Shown: positions 46,440 through 55,665 of the stretch, one piece after another
Numbering within the stretch: position 1 is the stretch's first letter
Layout: each line of letters opens with the position of its first letter
Assembly: GCF_022869825.1 (NCBI RefSeq)
Contig: NZ_CP094971.1
Span: 2,331,001 to 2,395,000 of the forward strand
Direction of reading: 5' to 3'
DNA length: 64,000 nucleotides
Origin: Clostridium sp. BJN0001
GTDB taxonomy: Bacteria > Bacillota > Clostridia > Clostridiales > Clostridiaceae
Notes under the pieces: model-generated
The model's database searches: none
The model's input: only the letters and a program-made list of their open reading frames with translations
What the model was told of the DNA's origin: nothing
Made by a program: the position numbers and the translations under genes

Positions 46440-47099
46440 TTAAAGAATTTCAAATTCATTCTTATTGAATTTTAACAATCCTTCATCTCGCATATTAGAT
46501 AGCTCACGTGACAGTGCACTTCTATCTACACAAAGATAAAATGCAAGTCCTTCTCGGTTATAAGGTATTAAAAATTTTTTTGAATGATTCATTTGAACTT
46601 GTGTATTGAAAAATGCTAATAACTTTTCTCTTGTAGTACGTTTTGATAATATCTCCATTTTTTGATTCAGCCTTATATTTTTTCTTGCAATCATAAAAAG
46701 CATATTTTCCATCAGATTCCAATGAAAAACACAGGCATTATTACACGTTTTGATGATTCGTTTACAATCAATAAACATTATTTCGCAATTCTCAGTGGCT
46801 TGCACTGTAATAGGACATTCATAAATATCAGCATATGCAAATGCTTCTGCAAAAATATCATTAATACCTAAATGAGAAAGAATATTGATATTACCTTCGA
46901 TATCTTCTTTTATTATTTGAATGCCACCTGACAAAACTATTCCAACATAGTGAATATGCGTACCTTGTTGTATTATCAAATCCTTTTTTTTATAATAATT
47001 AACCTTTGCAGATAGACAATTTAAAATACTTTCCAAATCATTCAAATTAAAATTATTGAACAATTCATTATTTTGTAGTTGCTTAAGATATTTCTTCAT
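46440..47099 (-). CDS. Crp/Fnr family regulator (first)
   Basis: A 219-residue regulator with a cyclic-nucleotide-binding-like domain (residues 10-130) and a C-terminal winged helix (TREKLLAFFNTQ; recognition helix DRSALSRELSNMRDEG). Cysteines are present, but no FNR-type Fe-S pattern is obvious. HcpR-like regulators of this class control hcp genes in response to NO. A palindrome at 47113-47128 ends 14 nt before its ATG, so it may repress its own gene while activating the divergent ferredoxin gene. That is an inference. Confidence 0.88.
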   Translation of the reverse strand: MKKYLKQLQNNELFNNFNLNDLESILNCLSAKVNYYKKKDLIIQQGTHIHYVGIVLSGGIQIIKEDIEGNINILSHLGINDIFAEAFAYADIYECPITVQATENCEIMFIDCKRIIKTCNNACVFHWNLMENMLFMIARKNIRLNQKMEILSKRTTREKLLAFFNTQVQMNHSKKFLIPYNREGLAFYLCVDRSALSRELSNMRDEGLLKFNKNEFEIL

Positions 47100-47112
47100 A
47101 GCTCACCTCTTA

Positions 47113-47155
47113 TGTTGCAAATGCAACAGACATCTTATGTTCATTATACTATACT
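47113..47155 (+). promoter_or_regulatory. Crp/Fnr-type operator at -41.5 of the ferredoxin promoter
   Basis: The palindrome TGTTGCAAATGCAACA (47113-47128) is followed by TATACT at 47150-47155. With the -10 box ending at -7, the operator centre is at -41.5, the class II activator position. The same site abuts the divergent regulator gene. Confidence 0.8.
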
Positions 47156-47185
47156 AATACTATAAAAAACAAGGAGGACTTCAAA

Positions 47186-47893
47186 ATGATTAGAAAAATA
47201 ATAAAAATAGATGAAGATAAATGTAATGGTTGCGGATTATGTGTTACAGCCTGTCACGAAGGAGCCATTGGTATGGTAAACGGAAAAGCAAAGCTTCTTC
47301 GTGATGATTATTGTGACGGACTTGGTGACTGTTTACCGGCTTGCCCAACCAATGCAATCAGTTTTGAAGAAAGAGAAGCAGTAGCATATGATGAGGCGGC
47401 GGTAAAGATGAATATGGAAAATAAGCAACCTCAAAATTTGGCTTGTGGTTGTCCTGGTACTCAATCAAAAACGTTCAAGCGTAATGTTATTAGTGAAACC
47501 AAGGCAGAAACATCTGCAACAATACAAACCCAATTGAACCAGTGGCCAGTACAAATTAAACTTGCTCCACCAAACGCACCTTACTTTAATAATGCTCACC
47601 TACTAATTGCAGCCGACTGTACAGCATATGCATATGGCAATTTTCACAATGAATTTATGAAAAACAAAATAACCCTTATAGGCTGTCCAAAGCTGGATGA
47701 AGGTGATTACAGCGAAAAGTTCACTGCCATACTAAAAATGAATAATATAAAATCTTTGACAGTAGTAAGAATGGAAGTTCCATGCTGTGGTGGTATTGAA
47801 AATGCTGTTAAGACAGCCCTTCAAAACAGTGGAAAACTCATTCCTTGGCAAGTCATAACAATTTCAACTGATGGCAAAATTCTTGAAGCATAA
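47186..47893 (+). CDS. Ferredoxin-like protein with two [4Fe-4S] motifs and a C-terminal domain
   Basis: A 235-residue protein. Residues 1-65 are a two-cluster ferredoxin-like region (DEDKCNGCGLCVTACHEGAI; YCDGLGDCLPACPTNAI, where the second set is C-x4-C-x3-C). Then comes CGCPG, and a C-terminal domain with AADCTAYAYGNFH, LIGCPKLDE and VPCCGGIENAV. This type is found next to hcp genes in clostridia and probably supplies electrons to Hcp or binds a cluster. AAGGAGG lies before the ATG, and the Crp/Fnr operator is directly upstream. Confidence 0.88.
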   Translation: MIRKIIKIDEDKCNGCGLCVTACHEGAIGMVNGKAKLLRDDYCDGLGDCLPACPTNAISFEEREAVAYDEAAVKMNMENKQPQNLACGCPGTQSKTFKRNVISETKAETSATIQTQLNQWPVQIKLAPPNAPYFNNAHLLIAADCTAYAYGNFHNEFMKNKITLIGCPKLDEGDYSEKFTAILKMNNIKSLTVVRMEVPCCGGIENAVKTALQNSGKLIPWQVITISTDGKILEA

Positions 47894-47913
47894 TTCATAA
47901 ACTATATATCTTT

Positions 47914-47960
47914 ACACCCGCAAAGTCTAGGACACTAAATCTTGCGGGTGTTCTTATTTT
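47914..47960 (+). terminator. Terminator of the ferredoxin-like gene
   Basis: Perfect 10-bp arms ACACCCGCAA/TTGCGGGTGT surround an 18-nt loop, with TTCTTATTTTTT after. Confidence 0.85.
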
Positions 47961-47997
47961 TTCTATATCAAAAAGTATTCTTAATTCTTAGTTTAGA

Positions 47998-48489
47998 CTA
48001 TGATAAATACATTTGTTTCAAAAAGTTTATCCCTGCATCCGTTTTATAATAATTGTCTCTTATTTTACAAATTGCTTCCTGCGAAATTTCATCTTCATAT
48101 ATATTGATTAAAAAATCTGCTTCAACAAGAATTTGAAAATCTATGCCATCAATAGCTGTATATGTATGATGATGTCCTACAATAAAACACACTCTTGAAA
48201 TTATAGTGTCTTCAAAATCAAGCTTTTCAAGTAATTCCTTTGCTAAAGCAGGTCCTTCAATTTGTTGATACTTTCCTGAACTCGAATTATATTTCTGCTC
48301 ACTTAATTTAATTCCAATATCATGAACAATTGCTGCAATTTCTAAAACTTCTTGGTTTAAGCAATCTACCTTCTCCATCTCTCCAATTGTTTTTGCGAAG
48401 CTATATACTTTCATAAAATGATTAATTCTTTTCACATCACTTGCATAATATTTAATCATTTCATTTATTAAAACAGATTTTTTATCCAT
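47998..48489 (-). CDS. HD domain phosphohydrolase-like protein
   Basis: A 163-residue HD protein with His in INHFMKVYSFA, the HD pair in AAIVHDIGI near residue 55, and HHH in CFIVGHHHTYTAI. This is the predicted metal-dependent phosphohydrolase pattern. The substrate is unknown. It lies between the ferredoxin terminator and the hcp terminator and probably has its own promoter. It is commonly found near Hcp in clostridia, but the link is not proven. Confidence 0.88.
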   Translation of the reverse strand: MDKKSVLINEMIKYYASDVKRINHFMKVYSFAKTIGEMEKVDCLNQEVLEIAAIVHDIGIKLSEQKYNSSSGKYQQIEGPALAKELLEKLDFEDTIISRVCFIVGHHHTYTAIDGIDFQILVEADFLINIYEDEISQEAICKIRDNYYKTDAGINFLKQMYLS

Positions 48490-48513
48490 GCTGTATCCCT
48501 CCGTTTATAAAAC

Positions 48514-48547
48514 AACTCCTGACAAAGGCTATCAATTGTCAGGAGTT
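48514..48547. terminator. Terminator downstream of hcp (first)
   Basis: Perfect 12-bp arms AACTCCTGACAA and its complement, with T-rich flanks, lie 22 nt after the hcp stop. Confidence 0.85.
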
Positions 48548-48569
48548 ATATATTGTTTATTTATTAATT

Positions 48570-50198
48570 TTATGACATGAATAACTTAATATCATCCTCA
48601 ACTGTACCAATACCTGCAATACCGAATTTCTCAACCAAAACCTTTGCCACATTAGGAGACAAAAAGCCAGGTAGTGTTGGTCCTAGATGTATGTTTTTCA
48701 CACCTAGATACAGTAATGCCAAAAGAACAATAACTGCTTTCTGTTCATACCAAGCTATATTAAAGGCAATTGGTAACTTATTGATATCGTCCAGACCGAA
48801 AACTTCCTTAAGTTTTAGTGCTATAACTGCTAGTGAATAAGAGTCATTACACTGACCTGCATCAAGTACTCTTGGAATTCCGCCAATGTCACCTAAATTC
48901 AATTTGTTATAACGATATTTAGCACAACCCGCAGTAAGTATTATAGTATCCTTTGGAAGCTTTTCAGCAAATTCTGTATAATACTCTCTTGACTTCATTC
49001 TTCCATCGCACCCTGCCATAACAAAGAACTTCTTAATTGCACCAGATTTAACAGCCTCAACAACTTTGTCCGCAAGTGCAATCACCTGATTGTGAGCAAA
49101 GCCGCCTACAATGCTTCCCGTCTCAATTTCTTCTGGCGAAGGCAGTGTCTTAGCAAGTGCTATGATTTGTGAAAAGTCTTTTTTTCCATTTTCATCGGCT
49201 TCAATATGTGTGCAGCCAGGATAACCGGTAGCTCCAGTAGTAAAAATTCTGCCCCTTACTTCTTCGCTTCTAGGCGGAACAATACAGTTCGTTGTAAAAA
49301 GAATAGGGCCACGGAAGGATACGAATTCGTCAAGCTGTTTCCACCATGCGTTTCCGTAATTTCCTGCAAAGTTGTCATATTTCTTGAAAGCAGGGTAATA
49401 ATGTGCAGGAAGCATCTCACTATGAGTATATACGTCAACGCCTGTGCCCTTAGTTTGCTCAAGAAGCTGCTCAAGATCAGTTAAATCATGACCCGAAATA
49501 AGAATGGCAGGATTTTTTCTTACCCCGATATTTACCTCGGTAATCTCTGGATTTCCAAATCTCGTTGTATGTGCCTCATCCAACAAAGCCATTACCTTAA
49601 CACCGTATTCTCCGGTCTTGAGTGTTAATGCAACAAGGTCATCAGCTGTAAGAGAATCGTCTAGTGTTGCCGCCAATGCTTCGTAAATAAAAGCATTAAT
49701 ATCTAAATCCTCTTTGCCAATATTCTTTGCGTGTTCGCCATAAGCCGCCATACCCTTAAGTCCATAAATAATCATTTCACGCAAGGAACGAATGTCTTCA
49801 TTCTCTGTTGAAAGCACACCCACGGATGTTGCTTTTTCAATCATAGTTTCTCTTGAATCCACCGTGAATATTGATGCATCGTGCAAATCTTTGACTTTGA
49901 CAGTATTTTTCAGTTCATCTCTTAGCACTATCATTTTCTTAATTTGATTTTCAATATGACTGTCGTCAAAATTTGCGTTGGTAATAGTCATAAATAAGCT
50001 GCTTAAAACTTCATAATTAGTCTTATCCAGATTATTAATATCAACCTTTCCTTTTACAACAATATCTGAAATGCCTTTAAGTGTGTATATCAGAAGGTCC
50101 TGAAGCTTTGCAACCTCTTCATTCTTTCCGCAAACACCTTTCACTGTACAACCTGTGTTTTTTGCTGTTTCTTGACATTGATAACAAAACATACTCAT
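48570..50198 (-). CDS. hcp: Hybrid-cluster protein (hydroxylamine/NO reductase), paralogue 1
   Basis: A 542-residue Hcp. The N-terminal cluster motif is [23 protein letters not shown] (C-x2-C-x11-C-x6-C overall), with hybrid-cluster ligands in [56 protein letters not shown] and WYEQKAV. Hcp is now viewed mainly as a high-affinity NO reductase in anaerobes. Regulation is visible: a Crp/Fnr-type palindrome lies at -41.5. It is about 50% like the second copy by eye, not a recent duplicate. Confidence 0.95.
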   Translation of the reverse strand: MSMFCYQCQETAKNTGCTVKGVCGKNEEVAKLQDLLIYTLKGISDIVVKGKVDINNLDKTNYEVLSSLFMTITNANFDDSHIENQIKKMIVLRDELKNTVKVKDLHDASIFTVDSRETMIEKATSVGVLSTENEDIRSLREMIIYGLKGMAAYGEHAKNIGKEDLDINAFIYEALAATLDDSLTADDLVALTLKTGEYGVKVMALLDEAHTTRFGNPEITEVNIGVRKNPAILISGHDLTDLEQLLEQTKGTGVDVYTHSEMLPAHYYPAFKKYDNFAGNYGNAWWKQLDEFVSFRGPILFTTNCIVPPRSEEVRGRIFTTGATGYPGCTHIEADENGKKDFSQIIALAKTLPSPEEIETGSIVGGFAHNQVIALADKVVEAVKSGAIKKFFVMAGCDGRMKSREYYTEFAEKLPKDTIILTAGCAKYRYNKLNLGDIGGIPRVLDAGQCNDSYSLAVIALKLKEVFGLDDINKLPIAFNIAWYEQKAVIVLLALLYLGVKNIHLGPTLPGFLSPNVAKVLVEKFGIAGIGTVEDDIKLFMS

Positions 50199-50260
50199 TT
50201 TAAATCCTCCTTTTATTATTAAAATTTTTAGAAATTAGAATTACAAATCTATTCATATTT

Positions 50261-50303
50261 ATTATACTGCTAAATTTTGCATAAGTATGTTGCAAAAGCA
50301 ACA
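50261..50303 (-). promoter_or_regulatory. Crp/Fnr-type operator at -41.5 of the hcp promoter
   Basis: The palindrome TGTTGCAAAAGCAACA (50288-50303) and TATAAT on the minus strand (50261-50266) place the operator centre at -41.5 from the implied start at 50254. No good -35 box is present, as expected for an activator-dependent promoter. Confidence 0.82.
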
Positions 50304-50392
50304 TAACTGAACTAATCTACAAATTTTTTAAAAATATGGGCTGTCGAATCAATTTAGCATATAATATAAACACAGAATCAAAAAAGCCTCAG

Positions 50393-50430
50393 AAAATCAT
50401 TAGCCTATAAAATAAGACTAATGATTTTTT
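50393..50430 (-). terminator. Terminator downstream of hcp (second)
   Basis: Perfect 11-bp arms AAAATCATTAG/CTAATGATTTT surround a 14-nt loop, with GAGGCTTTTTT following on the minus strand. It lies about 80 nt beyond the stop of the second hcp gene. Confidence 0.75.
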
Positions 50431-50509
50431 AAAACTCCCTAGTCAACTAGTAATTTATTGTTATTATTTCCCTTTATACGACAACTTCAAACCATAATAT
50501 TAATTAATA

Positions 50510-52156
50510 TTATTGACCTAAAATTGCTTTTAAATCTTCTTCAGGTGTTGAAATAGGTTTTAAACCAAATTTGTCAACTAATACTTGTAATATATTTGGT
50601 GTAATAAATGCAGGTAGTGTTGGTCCAAGACGAATATCTTTAATCCCTAAAGATAATAACGTAAGAAGTATACCCACTGCTTTTTGTTCATACCAAGAAA
50701 GAACTAATGAAAGTGGTAACTCATTTACTCCACAGTTAAACGCTTCTGCGAGTGTAAGAGCAACCTTAATAGCTGAATATGAATCACTACATTGACCACA
50801 ATCAAGCACTCTTGGGAAACCTGCTACTGTTCCTAAATCAAGTTTATTAAAACGGTATTTACCACAGGCTAAAGTTAAAATAATAGTATCCTTTGGAGTT
50901 TTTTCTGCAAATTCTGTATAGTAATTTCTACCTGGTTTTGCTCCGTCACACCCTCCTATCAAAAAGAAGTGTTTAATTTTGCCGCCTTTAACCGCCTCTA
51001 CGATTTCATTAGCATGACTTAAAATAGCATTATGGGCAAAGCCAATGGTAATTCTCTTTTCAGGCTCATCTTCTTGCCATCCACCTAATTCTAATGCTTT
51101 TTGAATAATAGAAGTAAAATTTTTTTTACCATTAACTTCTTCAATATGTGGACATTCAGGCATCCCAACTATACTTGTTGTAAATAATCTATCTTTATAG
51201 CTGTCTCTTGGTTTTTGTATACAGTTAGTAGTCATTAGTATACATCCAGGAATTCCGTCAAACTCCTCTTGCTGTTTCTGCCATGCACCTCCAAAGTTAC
51301 CAATTAAATTCTTATGCTTTTTCAATTCTGGATATGCATTTGCAGGAAGCATTTCACAGTGAGTATAAATATTAATGCCTTTACCTTCTGTTTGTTCTAA
51401 AAGTTCCTTTAAATCCTTGTAATCATGTCCTGAAACTATAATAAATGGACCTTTTTTCTTTGTAATTAATACTTCTGTTGGCTCAGGATCACCAAAAGGA
51501 CTAGTAACAGCAGAATCTAATACTTCCATACATTTAAAGTTGGTTTTACCAAGTTCCATGTTTAAATTAAATAAATCTTCAACCGTTAAACTCTCATCAA
51601 TCGTACCCGCTAAGCCTTTGTAAAAGAAATTATTGACTTCATCCTCAAATTTGCCGAGTATATAAGCATGATGCGCATATGCAGCCATTCCTTTAAATGC
51701 GTATATTAACAATTCTCTTAAAGAACGTATATCCATATCTAATTTTTCATCAGACATAATCCCTATATTCTTAGCATCTGCCACCATTTCTTCCATAGTG
51801 TTTGGTGCTCTGTAATTTGCCGCTTTAGGTACATTTTCAATTTCACCAACTGCATTTTTAAGTTCTTCTTTTATTTCTTCGGCTTTTTTAATATACTCTA
51901 CAAATCTAGTCGGATCAAAATTAACATTAGTAAGAGTAGAAAACATAGTATCTACCACAAACTTATTGATTTCACTCCTAATTTTTAACCCTTTCTCCAA
52001 ATTTTTTTGACCATAAAAACCAATACCTTTCAATTCATGGATAAGTACATCTTGTAAATTAGCAACCGTAGGATTTTTACCACATACACCTGATTTTACA
52101 CAGCCTTTAGCACCTAATGTTTGCTCACATTGATAACAGAACATTGAATTTTCCAT
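50510..52156 (-). CDS. hcp: Hybrid-cluster protein, paralogue 2
   Basis: A 548-residue Hcp with N-terminal motif MFCYQCEQTLGAKGC and SGVCGK, and hybrid-cluster motifs FIIVSGHDYKDLK, YTHCEMLPANAYP, LMTTNCIQKP, GMPECPH, LACGKYRFN, CGQCSDSYS and SWYEQKAV. Unlike paralogue 1 its upstream region lacks the TGTTGC palindrome; the nearest upstream feature is a terminator hairpin at 52228. So its expression may differ. AGGAGG lies 7 nt before the ATG. Confidence 0.95.
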   Translation of the reverse strand: MENSMFCYQCEQTLGAKGCVKSGVCGKNPTVANLQDVLIHELKGIGFYGQKNLEKGLKIRSEINKFVVDTMFSTLTNVNFDPTRFVEYIKKAEEIKEELKNAVGEIENVPKAANYRAPNTMEEMVADAKNIGIMSDEKLDMDIRSLRELLIYAFKGMAAYAHHAYILGKFEDEVNNFFYKGLAGTIDESLTVEDLFNLNMELGKTNFKCMEVLDSAVTSPFGDPEPTEVLITKKKGPFIIVSGHDYKDLKELLEQTEGKGINIYTHCEMLPANAYPELKKHKNLIGNFGGAWQKQQEEFDGIPGCILMTTNCIQKPRDSYKDRLFTTSIVGMPECPHIEEVNGKKNFTSIIQKALELGGWQEDEPEKRITIGFAHNAILSHANEIVEAVKGGKIKHFFLIGGCDGAKPGRNYYTEFAEKTPKDTIILTLACGKYRFNKLDLGTVAGFPRVLDCGQCSDSYSAIKVALTLAEAFNCGVNELPLSLVLSWYEQKAVGILLTLLSLGIKDIRLGPTLPAFITPNILQVLVDKFGLKPISTPEEDLKAILGQ

Positions 52157-52227
52157 AATAAACCTCCTAGTATTTTGGGATAGTTATATTATTTCCAGAA
52201 TGAATAAAATATATTATAAAATATCAA

Positions 52228-52262
52228 AACTCCGCAAAAATGCTGCGGAGTTCAGTTTTTAT
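52228..52262. terminator. Terminator between the ferredoxin/cupin unit and hcp 2
   Basis: AACTCCGCA and TGCGGAGTT form a perfect 9-bp stem, with CAGTTTTT on the plus strand and TTTTGATATTT on the minus. It separates the two minus-strand units, 70 nt before the hcp start. Confidence 0.7.
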
Positions 52263-52363
52263 TAGGATAATAATCCTTTTTTACATAAAATTTTCTGAAT
52301 TGCTTTTAAAGCCTGTATATCTCTAATACATCTAAATATTATTTACTCTCATTATAAATATAA

Positions 52364-52389
52364 CCCCATCAATGAATTTTATGATGAGG
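52364..52389 (-). terminator. Weak hairpin after the small ferredoxin gene
   Basis: On the minus strand CCTCATCA and TGATGGGG form an 8-bp stem (7 pairs plus one G-T) followed by TTATATTTATAA. It lies 10 nt after the ferredoxin stop. Confidence 0.5.
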
Positions 52390-52398
52390 CAATACATA

Positions 52399-52602
52399 TT
52401 AACTATTACATTGATATTCAATTGTTATTACAGATACAGGGCAACCGTCTCTTGCTTCTAATGCTGAATTCTCTGCATCTGATGGTATAGGATCAACATA
52501 AACTTCAGCCGGACCATCATCACCCATACGAAATACTTCTGGACACATAGACACACAAAGCCCACAGGAAATACAACCTTCTCTATCAATTTCTGCTTTC
52601 AT
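52399..52602 (-). CDS. Small single-cluster [4Fe-4S] ferredoxin
   Basis: A 67-residue ferredoxin: EGCISCGLCVSMCPEVF at the N-terminus and the distal Cys in ARDGCPVSVI. This is the clostridial/Desulfovibrio one-cluster type with C-x2-C-x2-C plus a remote C. The GTG at 52611 is in frame, but AAAGGGTGA just before the ATG at 52602 makes the latter the start. It lies 21 nt after the cupin gene in the same unit, which is controlled by the 53037 operator, and is likely an electron donor in the Hcp regulon. Confidence 0.9.
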   Translation of the reverse strand: MKAEIDREGCISCGLCVSMCPEVFRMGDDGPAEVYVDPIPSDAENSALEARDGCPVSVITIEYQCNS

Positions 52603-52623
52603 CTCATTCACCCTTTCATATTT

Positions 52624-52938
52624 TTACATTTTGGGAGCTGGTGCTTTTACAACAATAAGCTCCAATGTTTCATGATGCATATTTTTCACATTCATCTTCG
52701 TTTGAAACGGTATTTTTAATAAAGTACCTGCCTCATACTCATGGATATCCTGATCATTAAGTCCTATTGAAAGCTTTCCTCTAATAACTGTCATATAAAC
52801 GTTTGAATTAGAAAAATGTTCAGGAAGCCCTTCATCTTTATTGAAAATCATGTGAAGATAATGTACATTTTCGTCAAATACAACTTTCTCAACAGCTTTT
52901 TCATTGCCTCTAGCCAGTTCAAATATTTGTTCAATCAA
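52624..52938 (-). CDS. Cupin domain protein
   Basis: A 104-residue single cupin, with DENVHYLHMIFNKDEGLPEHFSN as the first motif and HEYEAGTLLKIPFQTKMNVKN as the second. The metal site is reduced (one clear His in each half). It is found often beside hcp and Crp/Fnr genes. Role unknown; it could buffer a metal or a small redox molecule. It has the TGTTGC palindrome upstream. Confidence 0.85.
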   Translation of the reverse strand: MIEQIFELARGNEKAVEKVVFDENVHYLHMIFNKDEGLPEHFSNSNVYMTVIRGKLSIGLNDQDIHEYEAGTLLKIPFQTKMNVKNMHHETLELIVVKAPAPKM

Positions 52939-53009
52939 TATTTAACACCTCCAACCCAATTATTATTTCAATATATTTAGAATTTAATACTACAAATCAA
53001 TATACATTT

Positions 53010-53052
53010 ATTATACTGTTAACCTTTGCAAAAATATGTTGCAAATGCAACA
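53010..53052 (-). promoter_or_regulatory. Crp/Fnr-type operator at -41.5 of the cupin-ferredoxin promoter
   Basis: TGTTGCAAATGCAACA (53037-53052) is identical to the site at 47113. TATAAT on the minus strand (53010-53015) places the operator at -41.5 from the implied start at 53003. Confidence 0.82.
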
Positions 53053-53119
53053 AATATTATTATTTTTTGCTATAATCAATATTCTCTTTATAAGTTTGTG
53101 CTTAAAGATTAAGATGATT

Positions 53120-53764
53120 TTATATATGCTTTAATATTGTTATTTTTCGGTTATCAATGCTGATAATGCCGTCAAGTTGCATTTTTTTAATTTCTCTAAA
53201 AAGCGAAGGACGCTGTACTCCGAGATAATCGGCAAATTCTTTTTTACTAAAAGGCAAATACACTGTTTGCGAATGTTGAGCGATTGATTGTTGTAATAAA
53301 TACTCATAAATATTCTGGCGAAGTGTTTTTCGTGAAAACATAGCAATTTTGTGATTAAGTCCAAGAGAATTTTGCGATAATGATCTTACATATGACATTA
53401 CAAAATCATAATTGTGAAGTAATATTTCTACAGCTGTTTTTTCTATATGAATAAGACTACATTCAGATGAACAATATATGTTAAGAGGGTAGATATTATT
53501 AGTGGCAAATAACAGATTTGCACCAATAATACTATCCTTTTTAAATTCAAACATTATTGTTGAAGAACCACTCTCGGTAAGAGAATAAGCTGTAAGACTG
53601 CCCGTAACGACAATATCGAGAGAGTTACATAAACAGCCTTGATTATATAAGGTTTCCCCTTTTGCATACTTTTTAATTTTGATTTGACCTTGAGAAACGA
53701 GTAATTCAATATCAGTAACAGGTTTCAAAATCGGAACACATTTTATAATGTCAATATCTTTCAT
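53120..53764 (-). CDS. Crp/Fnr family regulator (second)
   Basis: A 214-residue regulator with the sensor domain (ITVTGSLTAYSL-like region within 20-120) and a C-terminal winged helix (TLRQNIYEYLLQQ; recognition helix QRPSLFREIKKMQLDG). It is paralogous to the regulator at 46440, but the recognition helices differ (RSALSRE versus RPSLFRE), so both may not bind the same site. The ribosome binding site AAAAAGGGGG is intact, but a transposon starts 23 nt upstream of the ATG and has replaced its promoter. Confidence 0.88.
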   Translation of the reverse strand: MKDIDIIKCVPILKPVTDIELLVSQGQIKIKKYAKGETLYNQGCLCNSLDIVVTGSLTAYSLTESGSSTIMFEFKKDSIIGANLLFATNNIYPLNIYCSSECSLIHIEKTAVEILLHNYDFVMSYVRSLSQNSLGLNHKIAMFSRKTLRQNIYEYLLQQSIAQHSQTVYLPFSKKEFADYLGVQRPSLFREIKKMQLDGIISIDNRKITILKHI

Positions 53765-54134
53765 ACTATGCCCCCTTTTTTATATTGAGTTCTCACGGAA
53801 ACTCTTAGTTGCCCATGAATACTCTCTTGTCTTAATTTATTTTTTTCTTAATTCCCCCAACTTTTTTGCATAAAAGCCTTGACAAATGTATAGAAATTTG
53901 CGGCATCCTCCTAAAAACATACTTTTTTGGAGGATTATATTATGCTTAAAAATTGGACATCTCATGCTGAATATCAGCAATTTATTATTTCAAATTTCTC
54001 ATCATCTAATCAAACTTTTTATAAAAGAGTTTTAGAATTAGAATCATCTATTTCTAAACTATATTGTTTAGATTTAGATATACTTGGAGAAATATTGAAG
54101 CCTTATTATTCTAACACGGGCAGGCCTGCCGCCC

Positions 54135-55665
54135 AATGTCGTCAACTTAAGAGAAAATGATAATTTAATAAAAAAAACACTTGACAATAGTGGAAAATTT
54201 TGCAGCCTCGCTATAGAGAAATAAATTTATAGCGAGGTTTTACATTATGAAAAATACTAGATTATTATCTTTAATTTTAAAAGAAACAAACGATTTAATT
54301 ACTTCAAGTGAGTACAAAGAAGCATACAGCTTAGGTAACTCATTCTCAAGGAATAGAAAACTATCCTTTTCAAATACGGTTCATTTTATTTGCTCCGCAT
54401 TGCGAAAATCCATCTCTTCTGAAATTGATAATTTTATTGAAGATCATAAATGTTTAAAATTTCCGTCAATAACAAAACAAGCATTTTCTAAGGCAAGACA
54501 AAATATATCACCAGAAGCCTTTAATGAATTATGCAGACTTTTTGTTGATAAATTTTATAGTATAAATAAAAATTTAAACACTTGGAATGGTTTTAATATT
54601 CTAGCTGTAGATGGAACTAGTCTACAAGTGCCAGATACAAAAGAATGTGGTGAATATTTTGGATTAAGCAGTAATCAAAATAAGACAAGAACTGCTATTG
54701 CGACGGCGTCAGCCTTATATGATGTATTAAATGACATTATTGTAGATTCTAGAATTACTAAATATAAGACAAGTGAAAGACATATTGCAAAACAACATAT
54801 AGAGTCAATAGGAGATAAATTCTGTCCTCGAAAAAGCATTGTTATTTTTGATAGAGGCTATCCTTCATATGATATGTTTGATTATTTAAATTCCAAGGAA
54901 TTACTATTTTTAATGCGAGTATCAACATCTTTTAAACTTGCACAATCAATAGATTCCCCTGACTTTATTTTAAAATATAAAGTTAAAGGTGAAATAAAAA
55001 AAATAAGAGTAGTAAAAGTTAAGCTGTCAGATGAGGTGACAGAAACTTTAGTGACTAACATCTATGATGATACTATTACGCCTTTAAAATTCAAAGAACT
55101 CTATTTCTTAAGATGGGGCGTTGAATCTAAATATAAAGAATTAAAATGCAGTCTTAAAATCGAAGAATTTTCAGGTACTAAGCCAATTGCCATAAAGCAA
55201 GATTTTTACGTTTCTATTTATTTATCGATGATTGCAGCTCTTATAAAAAAAGATGCCGATGCTGCGATATCAAATGATAATAAGGATAAAGATTTAAATT
55301 CAATATATCAATCAAATAGGAATTTTATTTTGGGACAGGTATTCAAACGAATTATAGCTTTATTAGTTAAATCTAGATTAAGAAATAAGCTGTTAGAATT
55401 AATACTTGAAAAAGCTATAAAAATACGCTCACAAATACGTTGCAACCGATCTTGTGAGCGCAAAAACAAACATCCAAGAAAAAAGCACCATCATAATATT
55501 AAATCCTGTTTTTAATATTAAATATAAATAAATACATATTTAAAATTCACTTTATCCAGTGGATTTATTTAGTGTACCATTTTTTAAGATAAATTAAAAT
55601 AGACATCAAAAATGATTTCTTTCAATTTATTTTTGCATAGCTTAATCTACTAAGTTGACGACATT
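54135..55665 (+). mobile_element. IS231-like IS4-family element nested in the transposon
   Basis: Inverted repeats AATGTCGTCAACTTA lie at both ends, resembling IS231 ends. The target duplication is 12 bp (GGCCTGCCGCCC, 54123-54134 and 55666-55677), within the IS231 10-12 bp range and its G-rich/C-rich target preference. It holds one intact transposase gene. Confidence 0.92.
54247..55515 (+). CDS. IS4-family (IS231 group) transposase
   Basis: A 422-residue DDE transposase with D in ILAVDGTSLQVPDTKE, D in SIVIFDRGYPSYDMFD, and the Y-R-E-K signature in LYFLRWGVESKYKELKCSLKIE. The N-terminal part and basic C-terminal tail (RKKHHHNIKS) are complete, so the element may be active. An upstream hairpin-like AATAGTGG-AGCGAGG region of 90 nt separates it from the left end. 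Confidence 0.92.
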   Translation: MKNTRLLSLILKETNDLITSSEYKEAYSLGNSFSRNRKLSFSNTVHFICSALRKSISSEIDNFIEDHKCLKFPSITKQAFSKARQNISPEAFNELCRLFVDKFYSINKNLNTWNGFNILAVDGTSLQVPDTKECGEYFGLSSNQNKTRTAIATASALYDVLNDIIVDSRITKYKTSERHIAKQHIESIGDKFCPRKSIVIFDRGYPSYDMFDYLNSKELLFLMRVSTSFKLAQSIDSPDFILKYKVKGEIKKIRVVKVKLSDEVTETLVTNIYDDTITPLKFKELYFLRWGVESKYKELKCSLKIEEFSGTKPIAIKQDFYVSIYLSMIAALIKKDADAAISNDNKDKDLNSIYQSNRNFILGQVFKRIIALLVKSRLRNKLLELILEKAIKIRSQIRCNRSCERKNKHPRKKHHHNIKSCF

